From: Rhynchospora pubera
Lineage: Eukaryota; Streptophyta; Magnoliopsida; Poales; Cyperaceae
Assembly: GCA_028095005.1 (NCBI GenBank)
Contig: JAMFTS010000016.1
Span: forward strand, 1 to 64,000
Length of the DNA stretch: 64,000 bases
Direction of reading: 5' to 3'
The position numbers were made by a program, and so were the translations under genes. The notes below the pieces were generated by a model that did not search any database, was not told the DNA's origin, and saw nothing but the letters and a program-made list of their open reading frames with translations. This document shows positions 11,032 to 23,100 of the stretch, piece by piece (the first letter of the stretch is position 1; each line of letters starts with the position of its first letter).

Positions 11032-11835
11032 ATAGATAAGGTGGAGTGTGAAAAATTATACAGCTCTGTCTTGGTTACTTGCATGATCCGTGGATCCAAA
11101 TCTCAATTATTATAGTTGCTCAGTTTATTGAGACTTTATATAATTTGGTGAGACTGACTTGATTTCTTTCTGTGGGTTTTTTCGCTGGTTTTGAACTTAT
11201 TTTTTCAAATAAGAAAGTGATTAGCCAACCTAAAATGGAACTACGAGGGACCAATGCTGACTCTAATTAAATTCCATACTGATAAGTTTCAAAATTATGC
11301 ATTCCTTATCTATATCAAAAAAAGTTGATAATGACATCTGTCCTCTTTCAGTATAACTCCTGACCCAGTTATCATAGCTAACTGTACAAAATACTTGCCT
11401 AAGGGCCATTACTTAAAAAAAAATAAATGAACCGTACTAAATACTGATTCTCCAACCAAATTATACTTGTGATAGTAATACTATTTATATGTGTCTTACA
11501 TATTTGATTGTGGTCCATTATTATGTGTTAGAGTAAAGTAATGATATTAGATTACACGTGGCAATACCACCTTTTCTTTCATTAGCATCAATTTTTTAAA
11601 ACAGCAGCTGCACAAAGTTAAGTTATATTGGAATCAACACATAAGATCAAGATTCTTGTTACTTGACATGGACGATTTCTTGTGGGAAAAGGTGACACAT
11701 TGATTTGTTCCCGGTGCCATATTTGTATTCTTCTAATAAAGATAAACCGCTAATTAAACGGTTGACGGGAAGTTTGGCCTGCCTTGATTGTTGTTAAACG
11801 ATTGTCAAATAAGACTTATCCACGTGTATTGGGAT

Positions 11836-12159
11836 TACACCTGTCAAACGTATATAACGGAAGCGGAAACGGCGATTTTCATTTACGTTCCGTTTCGGTA
11901 ACATAATGAAACAGTTGTTTCATTTCCGTTCTGTTTCGTCAAACGTAACTGAAATATGTTCTATTTAACGTTCTATCTCTATTTTCTATTGATTTCAGTC
12001 CTATTTCCGTATTCCGTTTCATTTACGTTAACAAATTTTGATTCCGTTTCCGTTCCGTTTTTTAAAACAAAACTCATTTCATCTTTCGTTTAACGTTCCG
12101 TTTCGACGGAACAGAAACAAAAACAAAAACGTTAAAACGATTCAGTGTTGACAGGTCTA
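11836..12159. mobile_element. hAT-type MITE, 324 bp
   Basis: Perfect 8-bp target duplication ATTGGGAT at 11828-11835 and 12160-12167. Termini TACACCTGTCAA and, inverted on the right, TAGACCTGTCAA. The interior is filled with short repeats of CGTTCCGTTTC and similar, subterminal-repeat-like sequence. No coding capacity. Confidence 0.8.
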
Positions 12160-12167
12160 ATTGGGAT

Positions 12168-14178
12168 GCTTTCTTCCTGCCTTCCATACCAAAACAAGTT
12201 TTTGGTATTGGAATTCAAACCATCCGGTTACATCGGATAGCCATCAATTTCTAGTACATACCAAATAGTGCCAAACTTCTAGCGAGAAATTATCAATCAA
12301 ATCAAATAAATAGCGGTTGACATCAGAAATATATCGTCAGATTTTATTAGTCTATTTTAGATTGGAAGATATGGAAATACGTAGTTACGAGTAGGCAAGA
12401 ATAAATGGCGGTTGACATCAGAAATAAATCAAATAAATGACTTGGTTGCTAGCCAATCATGCATAAATGATTTCTAAAAAAAGGAAGACGAATGCAAATT
12501 GAGAGAGCAAAAAAAAAAAAAAAAAAAACAAAACAAAAACAAAACAAAAACAAAACAAAAAAGGTACCACGCTGGCACGCTCTAACTAATATTTTGTGGA
12601 ATTATCCGTGGAAATTCTTCTTTTTCTCTCTTTTTTTTTTGTCATGTAGGAGTCAAGAATAAAATGCCGCATAAGTTCTAATTAATCTGATAGATGTACG
12701 CTAAAGATATACTTTTAATTTCAGTTGGAGATATTTTGTTGGATAAGTTAGAACTTCGAATCTTCGATTTAATTTCAAGTCAATTCAGATAAAGTTGACT
12801 TTTGAAAATTATCAAGTCAGCTCCGGAATAAGTCCGAGTCATTTGGATGAGTTCTTTATGTCCGATCACGTTTCACCTTAGAAATTGTATCAAACATGTC
12901 AAATTGAATTATAACAGGTCAAGTTCAGGTTAGTTTGATCTCCAAATCATTACTTTATGAACCAAAAGTTTTCGTATAACTTGGTTTATTTTTGGATTTT
13001 CGAATCGTCTCAGTTGAGTCTAGGTTGCTTTTCAGACCATTCAATTTTAAATGGCCTCAAGTTCCGGAACATCTTAGATTAGATCAGGTTCAAATTATTT
13101 TGACTTTTCGAAATTATCCAATCAAATCAAATACGGATTCAATTTCTGATCGAAACCTAGTAGAATATCAGTTTTTCTTTTTTTTTTTTTTTAAAAAAAA
13201 AGAGAACTTGGTAGAGGCTACCAAGGAGAATATCAGAATTTATTTTATCACGTCTGATTTTCAAATGCAATGTGGTATATACAATAAAATAAGAAATACT
13301 TCTCTATTAAATAGAATTCATTTCTTTCGTTTTCTGCAACCAAGTCAGGTAATAAGAAAGTCATAGTCATGCTCAACTAAAACAATCTGACAAAACAAAA
13401 CAACCCTCTTACTTTAACTTAAACTTCAAGGTTGAAACATGCTCCTCAAGCGAAGAATATATTCTTTACTGCCTCCCAAATGATGGGATACAGTAAAATT
13501 CAAATGGGAAGAACCCAATGTTGAAAGTTGAAACAATGAATGCGAACACTTATTTCATAATTAAACCACATGAGAAATGACTATAAGAATAGTTATGCGT
13601 TAATTATATAGGTGTGGTGAAGCACAAGAACCGACCTGTCAGATATAACCCATACCATGAACAACCCAAATCCTTGTGTACTTCATAATAGGTGAATAGT
13701 TGTATTGTGTGAAAAGCTTTTAAGTTATATATATAATCACCACCGACACTAACTTGATTATCGGCATATACAATTCATATTGAATTAATTAATTACTAAT
13801 TTGATTACCCTGACATTGTACAGCACAGTCTAATGCGACATGAAATCTTTAAAGCGAAGTAATGTGCTGGTTTATGTGTTGACTGTGACATTTGTCCAAA
13901 TATGAACATTACCTTATTTAAAAAAAAACAAAAAGAAAGAAAGATATGAAAAGTGATTTGTTTGGCAGCGTCTTAATGGACAAGAATCAAGAATATGTAA
14001 AGAAGTGGAGAACTCTCTTTTGACGCAGTGTCTGAGTGCAATAAATTGCTGTACATTTGTGTGCTACATAGAATCAATACTTGGTGTCTACCAAAGGTTG
14101 AGGAGAGATTATCTGCACATAGAGCTGTGTACCGGATTATATAGCGATCCATGTCTTTCATCTAGTCCACAGGCCACA
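12168..14178. other. Intergenic, no supported gene
   Basis: AT-rich with an adenine-rich simple repeat at about 12510-12560 and a T/A homopolymer junction near 13175-13200. Frames here (for example 12992-13366) run through the homopolymer and show no family signature. I see no gene or RNA. Confidence 0.5.
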
Positions 14179-14188
14179 GACAAATAGC

Positions 14189-14612
14189 GCGTCCGCATCC
14201 TCAGCAGTCAAAAAAAGGACCGCTCCAAGCAGTCCTTTTCATTTTTCTTAATTTTTTTAAATTTTAAAATTCAAATGGAGAATCCAAACCGTTGATCTTG
14301 TTAAGTTTTATCGGCGATGCATTTTCATATAAGTTTTATAAAATTTGAAGTTGATTTGATACTTGATTAAGTGGTCAATAAATGAACGAACCTAGTTTGA
14401 TTAATTCTAATACGTTCATAATTTGGTCACTTAATCAAGTATCAAATCAACTTCAAATTTTATAAAACTTATATGAAAATGCATCGCCGATATAACTTAA
14501 CAAGATCAACGGTTTGGATTCTCAATTTGAATTTTAAAATTTAAAAAAATTTAAAAAAATAAAAAGGACTGCTTGGAGCAGTCCTTTTTTTGACTGCTGA
14601 GGATGCTGGTGC
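14189..14612. mobile_element. Mutator-type fold-back MITE, 424 bp
   Basis: Flanked by the 10-bp duplication GACAAATAGC (14179-14188 and 14613-14622). The two halves are near-complete inverted copies: left GCATCCTCAGCAGTC at 14195-14209, right GACTGCTGAGGATGC at 14592-14606, with matching arms of about 200 bp. The transcript would form one long hairpin. TIR start is related to that of the larger element at 50716-53880 (CCGCATCCTC). No coding capacity. Confidence 0.88.
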
Positions 14613-14852
14613 GACAAATAGCCATTTAGAAAATTAATCCAACAAAATAAATTTCAAAATGATTATTCAAATGCAAGATCATTTGAAAATAAATGGTTGT
14701 TTATTAATTATAACAAATAATAAAAACTTAAGATTGCTTAACTTTTTAATTAAGTATGTTTATATATTCTTGTTGCCTCACTCTTAACAATTATCGGTCT
14801 ATTGTAATCACATAATACATATAATGTACAACTTTTGTAGATTTAATCAAAC

Positions 14853-15394
14853 CAAAGGTTTAAATAGCGGATAGCGGACTCATAGCGGACATGCTAATAT
14901 CATAGCGGATAGCGGATAGCGGGTATTTAGCGGCCGCTATCGGACCATAGCGGATTTGCACACACAAGTGCATTTTGAAAGTCTAGTTTAGTCTAAAATA
15001 AAAATTAAAATAATTTCATGCAACTAATTAATGCTAACTAAAATTATATTTATTTTCTATGCAGATTTGAGCATTAAATTTTAAGAATTTGAAAATGTTC
15101 AAAACATAAAAATTGTGGCCACTTTTGTAAACTTTTCATAGAATTTTGAATCACGTCAATCGGAGTTCGTATGCGAAAGTTATACCCAAAATACTATTGT
15201 TATATCAGCAAATTATAAACTGTACCGCTATTTCCGCTATTATACCGCTATATCACCCGCTATTTCACCGCTAAATCCCGCTATAGGTCGCGCTATCGGA
15301 CGGGCCGCTAAATCTGTAGCGTTGTAGCGGTGTACCAAATAGCACCGCTATAGCGCCGCTATTGCGGCCGCTACGGCCGCTATTTAAACCTTTG
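14853..15394. mobile_element. hAT-type MITE with TAGCGG subterminal repeats, 542 bp
   Basis: Perfect 8-bp target duplication AATCAAAC (14845-14852 and 15395-15402) and a perfect 18-bp terminal inverted repeat starting CAAAGGTTTAAATAGCGG. Many TAGCGG copies follow the left end and CCGCTA copies precede the right end, as expected for hAT transposase binding sites. No frame. Confidence 0.9.
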
Positions 15395-15402
15395 AATCAA
15401 AC

Positions 15403-15900
15403 GTTTCATTCGTGGCTAATTTGAACTTATATAGAACATTTATTAATAAGAAACATGTTTTCCAACAAGAATTGATAAGGTCTTACAATTATCTTATTGG
15501 AAATAATAAACAAAAAAATATGACAAAATGATCATTGCATAATACTACTAACTGATATGCATTATGTTCTGATTAAAATTTTCTATTATTTGACTATTAT
15601 TTGATTAGATTGACCGCACCAACACAAAACGTTTTTGACTAGCCGTAGGCAAAACTGGAAATAGTGAACATTCCTCTTAGCACATAGAAAGACTTGTGGC
15701 TCTTGTGCGGATGACTTGTAACACCATATAATAGTCCGTGATCGCCACAAAAAAAAATCTGGGCTCTTTCACTCCTTAATTCTCTCTCTTTTGACTCCAA
15801 TCCTCCTTAATCATCAGAAGAAAAAGCTGTCACGTGCCAATCTGCATGCGCATGCGTGCATTGTATGCACCAGCATCCATGCGGGATAACGGGATCTAGC
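15403..15900. other. Intergenic spacer
   Basis: AT-rich spacer between two mobile elements; nothing supported in it. Confidence 0.5.
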
Positions 15901-15909
15901 TCAAAAAAC

Positions 15910-17449
15910 CCGAAAAAATTAATACTAACATTACTGTTCATATTAATTTTGATAATAACAGAAAAAAAATCAAAATTTTAATACTAACGTTGCTGGATCG
16001 TCATCCCAGTTGACGAAAGCCCAATACCCTTGGATCGTCATCCCAGTTGACGATCCAAGCTTGGATCGTCATCCGAAATGACGATCCAAGGAAAAAAACA
16101 CATATTACACATATTAAAAAAAGATTTTGAAATTTTTTTGTTTGGATCGTCATCCCAAATGACGATCCAAACAAAAAAATTTCAGATTCTTTTTTTTAAT
16201 GCAAAATTTACATTTTAGTCCCCAAAGTTTTTATTATTACAAAATATATAATTTATAATTAAAAATTAAACATAATTAAAACATCTATTATATTTTATTT
16301 ACACATCGTGCGTGTCGTGTCATGTCGTATCAAACACGATCGTGTTAGAGTCTCGTGTCGTGTTGACACGAACTACTTTTTTAACTGTGTCGTGTCGTGC
16401 TTAGTGGTGAGAAGAGTCAACATGACACGCATTCTAACACGACACGACTGACACGATCGTGTCGTGTCGTGTTGAAACGTTGTGTTAGTCGTGTCAAATC
16501 GTGTCAGATTATTTTATTATTTTTTTAATTAAAAATAAAAATTAAGAAAAAAATTACTAAACGTTATAATTTATTATGTAATTAAGTTTAAAGTTTTTAT
16601 TAATATTTTGTATAAAAAATAATAATTAAATTAGAACAATATTATGATTTAAATGATGGTAAATAATATGATGTGGTATTATAAATTGAAAATAAATTAT
16701 TAATTTTGCTTAAATAATCAACATTAATAATTAGATTTGTGTTGAGGTGTCGTGTTAATTCGTGTTCGTGTCGTGTTGCGTGTCGAATCGTGTCGTGTTG
16801 AATCGTGTCAAACTTTCTAATGTTCCAACACGACACAATTATGACATGACATGTCGTGTCGTGCCAATTTTGTATTCGTGTCGCGTCGCGTCGCGTCGTG
16901 TCGTGTCAACACGCACATCGTGTCGTGCCAACACGCACATATTATTATATATAATTAAAATTTATTCGCCGATGACACTAAAATTATTATTTTTACATAG
17001 TAGTCCAATAAAAAAATTTGTTATACATTAAATGTAGATATTAATATATAAATTTTTAATTATAAATTATATATTTTGTAATAATAAAAACTTTGGGGGC
17101 TAAAATGCAAAATTTGTATTAAAAAAAACAAGATTCTGAAATTTTTTTGTTTGGATCGTCATTTGGGATGACGATCCAAACAAAATAATTTCACAACCTT
17201 TTTTTAATATTTGTTTTTTGTTTGTTTTTTGTTGGATCGTTGGATCGTCATTTCGGATGACGATCCAAGCTTGGGTCGTCAACTGGGATGACGATCCAAG
17301 CTTGGATCGTCAACTGAAATGACGATCCAAAGGTATTGGGCTTTCGTCAACTGGGATGACGATCCAGCAACGTTAGTATTAAAATTTCAATTTTTTTTTG
17401 TTATTATCAAAATTAATATGAACAGTAACGTCATTATTAATTTTTTCGG
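15910..17449. mobile_element. Mutator-type fold-back element, 1,540 bp, built of small hairpins
   Basis: 9-bp duplication TCAAAAAAC at 15901-15909 and 17450-17458; termini CCGAAAAAATTAAT and its exact inverse. Both arms, about 350 bp each, are inverted copies of each other. Each arm also holds several 29-bp units of the form TTGGATCGTCA-7 bp-TGACGATCCAA, themselves hairpins: 16030-16058, 16061-16089, 16142-16170; 17151-17179, 17240-17268, 17271-17299, 17302-17330. The centre (16300-16945) is a different, GTGTCGTG-rich sequence. No transposase. Confidence 0.87.
16300..16945. repeat. GTGTCGTG-rich core, probably a nested element
   Basis: Both sides of this segment carry runs of overlapping GTGTCGTG/CACGACAC around a very AT-rich middle, so it can fold back on itself. 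It interrupts the arms of the surrounding Mutator-type element. Similar sequence recurs near 41030-41120, 41860-41990 and 42280-42460. Exact ends and target duplication were not resolved. Confidence 0.6.
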
Positions 17450-17458
17450 TCAAAAAAC

Positions 17459-18223
17459 TGATGAAACCAGTTGAATTGAATTCAACACACTCAGAGAAAG
17501 AGAAAGAGTGTATATACGTAGAGTGACATCATGGCTATACTCTCTGTACAAACAGTAGAGGTATTTAACACCACGGCCCCAGAAAACTGAAAGCGTGGCA
17601 CGTGGGAGAGTGTGAGGCTGTGAGTTATTAAGCAGTTAAACGCTTTAGGCAAATTGTGGGAACTGCGTTGAAGCAGCAGTGAATTAATGGCACTGGTTCG
17701 GAATTTCTTATCTTTCTCGGTACGTACAGCACTACAGCTAGCTAGCTAGCTGGGGGATGGGATGGGATTTGCGTGTGGCAGTGGTTTTGTCAGACTTGAA
17801 ACCGGACGAGGTGGAGAGGAGAGGAGAGGAGAGGAGAAACAAGAGGAATTAACTGCTGTTGATAGTTATGGCATGATTTGATGCTCATGTTGGGATTGAA
17901 AATAGCTACTATTATAGTACTACTATACTATGTTCATGCATGCCAACGAATTAATATACTGTTTGTTGGTAGGATATATATATAATTTCTTATTTTGTAC
18001 TGGTAAATAGTGAAAGGAAATTATATGGTACATTGGTACTTCACATCCTTACTGGTTTTTTTTTGTAGTTTTGTACCATGATGTGATGAATATATAATTT
18101 ACTGCTCAAATATCTGAGTGTATTATATAAAGGACTTTGTGATGTTAGTAAGTATAATTTTTTTTTATAAATGGCCAAAAGAAAAGATATATATTGAGCA
18201 GTCAATGAACGCAAATCTCGGGT
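17459..18223. other. Spacer with a promoter-like stretch and a possible orphan first exon
   Basis: A TATA-like GTATATAC (about 17509) and a G-box CACGTG (17599-17604) precede an ATG at 17687. From there MALVRNFLSFS is read to 17719, followed by a consensus donor GTACGT. No downstream exon was recognised before the next element, so this may be the remnant of a broken gene or chance. Confidence 0.25.
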
Positions 18224-18232
18224 CAGAAACGG

Positions 18233-18425
18233 GAGTTCAGATCTGGTGCCGCGCGGCACACCGTGTAGCGCGGCATCGTAGCCGTCTGATCAAGATCCAA
18301 TGGACAAGGGAGCCCCGTGCATGTAACCTAGATTGATAGGCCCGTAAAAAGTGAACCGTCCGATCAAGATCAGACGGCTCGTACGCGCGCTACACGGTGT
18401 CCCGCGCTACACGGGATTCGGGTCC
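18233..18425. mobile_element. GC-rich MITE, Mutator-type, 193 bp
   Basis: Flanked by the 9-bp duplication CAGAAACGG (18224-18232 and 18426-18434). The halves are inverted copies containing CACCGTGTAGCGCG and GCCGTCTGATC. Markedly more GC-rich than its surroundings. No frame. Confidence 0.75.
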
Positions 18426-18434
18426 CAGAAACGG

Positions 18435-19226
18435 TGTGTGCTTTTACTATTATTTGTACGTACAATGACAGGTACTAAGTGGGGTAGCTGACAAGCTGGG
18501 ACATCATTTTCCTGAAGTGGCAAAATGAGAACACTGATCCACTGCCTCATTAAATGCTCGCATTTTAATTTCCCCTATCCTATTCCTACGGCAAAAAAAA
18601 GCCTATTCCTACCTTTCATTGAGGAAAAAAGTAAAATAATTCATGTTCTAAAACCTTATCTAAATCATTGGATAGTGTTGAAGGAGTAGGAATTTAACAG
18701 CTGGTATAGTATTTAATCAAAAGAAAGGGATCCAAATGAAAAATATATATATACACCGAACTAATATTTGATTGAGATGAGAATCCCCTGTTGGTAGTCT
18801 GGCTGCCAATATTTGATAGAGAGATACAAGTAATTTTTATTAGTCGCAAAATTAAAAAATCAAGCTTCGAATTATGTTAGTTTCACACTAATAGTTTAAA
18901 TCTATTTTCGTTGAACATTGTTGGAAAAAAAAGAATGATGCATTATTTTGCATACTATATTTTTACAACTTTATTATCCATTATATATTTATACAACTTT
19001 ATTATTGTTAGTGTAATATTGTTGTTACAGTTTAACATGTTATTCGACGCAACCTGCGACTCAATAGTAAATCCACAGAACAACTGATATTGACACTTAT
19101 TCTTATTATTTTAATAAATTTTTTTTAAAGATGATCCCTTATTAATTTATTATTGATGTCCCTGTGCGTTATCAATTATCATGCATTCATGCTTTCCCAA
19201 GAAAAAAAAATCGCCGAGTACTCTAT
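18435..19226. other. Intergenic upstream of UTP20
   Basis: AT-rich sequence with no supported gene, RNA or element end. A 24-bp tandem duplication lies just downstream at about 19381-19428. Confidence 0.5.
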
Positions 19227-19330
19227 TGGGCCTCTACCTTAGTATATTGTCCAGTTGTCCGTCCCTAACTATTTGGGCTTATAATAAACACAATCTGGGC
19301 TTAGTTGTTGGGTAATGGACTAATAGCCCA
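19227..19330 (+). promoter_or_regulatory. Cluster of four site II (TGGGCC/T) motifs upstream of UTP20
   Basis: TGGGCC at 19227-19232, TGGGCT at 19274-19279 and 19296-19301, and the inverse AGCCCA at 19325-19330. Site II and telo-box elements are known promoter elements of plant ribosome-biogenesis genes. Two AAACCCT telo-box cores are at 19905-19911 and 19926-19932, probably in the 5' leader. The site II cluster is more than 500 bp from the likely transcript start, so its link to UTP20 is inference. Confidence 0.4.
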
Positions 19331-20158
19331 TACTTGACCTGTTCTGTTGTGTATCACAGACTTGATCGCAGTTCCTTTCCTTCATTTTGGTGCAAACGGA
19401 CACCTTCATTTTGGTGCAAACGGACACCTTCAAGAGAATTAACCTAAACAGTGGAGTGACCCGATAAAAGTACGAGTCGGTTCCTGTGGTTGTTGCGAAT
19501 TGCTTTCGCACTGGTCAAATTTACAATACACTTCAATAACAAAAAAATATTCTCAATTTTAGAGAGAAAAATCTGATATTTATTTTGCCATGTTCAAATA
19601 ACATGAAGTTATTTTGGTGTTAAACGTAAAAATTCGGAGTGTACAGTAAATTTAGGAAATGACGATGATTATAAAATTAATTCCAGTCGTCGTTTCAGGA
19701 AAAATTAAGCTGTCGGCGAAGGAGAGCGACACGAGAAAGGGCCGTCGGTCGTCGGAGCTTTTTTTATTTTCTCTGTTCTTTGCTTTTTTTTTTTTTTTTT
19801 ACAAAAGAGTGCAATCCATACCGCTTATCTAATATTGATCTAACGGTTCAGATTTTGTGCGAAAAATAGAGGCAGCCGTTCCTTCTCTCTATAGTCTAAA
19901 GTCTAAACCCTCAAACTCAAACTCTAAACCCTTCTCTCCTTTCTGCCCCTCTCAGGCGGCGCCACCTATATTTCTTTTCTCCGTCTCTACCGCCTCATCC
20001 CTTTTTCCCTCCTCCTCTGTGTGCTCTCTCTCTCTCTCTCTCTCTCAAGTTCCTCACAACCTCAGAAACAGTAAAATTCCCACGCACTCACTCTCGTTTT
20101 CTATGTGAAGAGAGCAACCAAGTGCGGCAATTCCTCTTTCAGCTTTCCGCTTTCCACC

Positions 20159-23100
20159 ATGGCGAACTCCAATACAGCTTCCGTGAAGTCCCTCGACACC
20201 TCCGGCCGCAAGAACTTTGTCGTAAGACACCCTCTCTCTCTCTCTCTCTCTCTCTAATCTAATTTCGATGCATCAATCAATTTATAACTTTCTGCGCAGT
20301 TTAAGAGCGCCTCAAAGAGAATTCGGGAGATAAAGATCGATGTGTATCATAACCTCGCGCCAGTCAAATCAGAGCCGTCTTCTGGCTCTTTTTTTCGGGA
20401 CGCTCTCATCGAGTGGCGGGTAAGTTTTGAGTTTCTATTCATCTTATTTGGTACACCTTTATCATAAATGTCTAAGCCAGGCAATTTTCTTACTGACCAA
20501 TGTGTTCAAAATTGATTTCTTACTGATTCAGAATTGTGTTGATGACTTAATTCTTATCACGGCCTGCTCATTATTTGATTGTGGTTAAAATATGGTCTTA
20601 TGTGATTTTTTTTTTATCTGCAAAACAGGAGCTAAATACTACAGAAGACTTCGTTTCATTTTACAATGAGATGATGCCACTGGTGCAAACTTTGCCTCAG
20701 ATAATACTTCATCGAGAAAAAATATTTTCAGAACTTATTAAAAGGTTGAATATGGAAGCCCCGTTCTCTCTTCAACCAATATTAATGTAAGTGCATTTTT
20801 ATCAATTCTGGTCGCTAAATGGGAAAATGCCCTGCTTATTCGGATAAGAAAATGCTTTGACTTGTGTCAAATTATTAGCTTACAGATTTTTCGGCAAATC
20901 AGACCAAATTTTATTGTATTTGAACATTTCAATTATATTGAAATTTCTTAACAAAACAAAGAGGACCATGAATCCATTGGGTCCATTTATACAGTCAATT
21001 GCAACTAGATGGGTATAACATGAGAGTCAGGTTCTCTCTTGAACCATTAGTGTAATTGCATGAGGATAATAGGTTACAGGGTTGTAGGTAAATTAAACCA
21101 ATGTTTTCTGTGTTTGAAAATTACAATTTAGACATATTAATTGGGTCTGATTTAATTGTCTATCGCTTAACATGAACAATCTTGCAATGACTCCATCAAA
21201 TATATGAGGAGAAGTTTCAAGCAGCTCGAGCCAAGATTTAATTTGTTTTGGTTGATTTTTTGACATGAAGAATCATTAAAGTCTGAAGTAATCAACCTTA
21301 AGTGGCAATTGTACAGTGATTTTTAGTGGTAATTGAAAATATTTTCTTGTCAAGTTAGTTGCAGGATTTAGTGGTATTGAAAATATTGGAAGTTATGTTT
21401 TGTGCAATGATTTTGTTGCAATATTTTACATAAACAGGTTAATTGCGGCTCTCTCTAGAGATATATTGGAGGAGTTCTTGCCGTAAGTACTCATCCTCTC
21501 TCACTCTGCATCTAAACATTTGTTGATGGGTTAATGGATATCTAATAAGTAAATCTTGTGATGCAGCTTTTTGGAGAGGCTTACAAAATCCATTGTGGAT
21601 CTTCTAGAGAAGGGTGGTGAGCGGGATCCAGATATCCTTGAACAGGTATGTTCTGAGCTCCCTACTGTATCAAATTTTTTTTTCTGGTACAAGCATGTGC
21701 CTGCTATTTACAGTCCTGTGTGGGCCTCTGGTAGTTTTTGTACTATTTCTTTCATTGCTTGGATGCAAAACTTTTTGTTTTGGTTGCACTTCCCTCAGCA
21801 CATAGAATCTCACGATTTTTCACATTTTTATTGCAGGTGTTTACCTCTTGGTCATACATCATGATGTACCTTCAAAAATATCTTGTAAAGGACATAATTA
21901 ATATCCTTAAGTGCGTATGGTTCTCTTTGCTGATTTTTTATCTTCCTTTTCTCTACATTTGCTGACATAGTTTGTATGAAATTTCAAGATAGTGTGTAGG
22001 TTATTGCGGTAAATCCAAATCTAATTCAGCATATGCACTCTAATATATTGTCTTTTGTTTTAGAATTTTACATTAGTATATATTTTTATGTGATCTTTTA
22101 TTTGTACTTTAAAGTGAAAATTGATGATACTTTTATTTTAAATTATATCAAGGGTTACCGTCCAGCTGAGATTCTTCTTGAAAGATCATGTGCGTGAGTT
22201 TATGGCTGAGGCAATTTCTTTGTTATTAAGGAATGCTCCTAAGAACCAACTCACTACTGGTACTTTGTTCTTCCATTTACTGAGCTATTTGCTGCCCCTA
22301 ACAATTATAAATTATTATGCATGTGGTTTTTTTAATTTTATTTATTATTTTTTGGGAAAGGTCAGTGGAACATAAAATGTCCACAGTCAAATATGACACA
22401 TATTACTTATAGACAACATATTAAACAACTCTTTATTGTCCATTATCATGTTTTATGGAATATGCAAGGTAGATGTCGCTATATTCCTATTATTGAAAAC
22501 TAGAATTGATATTTGGACCAATTTGTATGGGCACTGGCTGTTCTGGAAATGGTAGCGACTGATGCTGTATCTAATTCACTACATGAGAGAATTTATTGGG
22601 TTCACCAGTTTTTTTTTCATGGCCCATGAATTGTTAATGCCCACACTTGCTTTTAAATTAATGGAATACAACTAGAATGAGAGAAATATACTGATATCTA
22701 GTTATTGAAGAAAATTTTTATGACCAGACTTGAGACTGTTGTTGATGATGTTAAGACTCTTTAGCTTTTACTAAATTGTACTTATGTCATGAAAGTAACT
22801 GCAAGGCTGAACTGATTCTTTGACCTCCATTTTGACAGGGGTGAAAAAGGTTGTTCGTGAAGTTGCAAAGAGGTCATCGCCAATAAGGAAGCATGGAGCT
22901 TCCTCTTTATTGTGGCATGCGATGAGAGGCACTTCAGGAAAACTCCACTCAAGTGCTAAAATGGTGTTAAGTTGTTTGCTTGACAAGTCTACCCTTTGCA
23001 TGAGTGAGAAGTATCCAAAGGGTAATGTTTCTTAGTCCTCTAGACATATGACATGAATTTATAATGTAACAAATGGGATGGTGTCATTTGTATGAACTAA

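Noticed and set aside
12992..13366. 124-codon frame
   Set aside because: Runs through a T/A homopolymer giving poly-Phe/Lys; no conservation signature.
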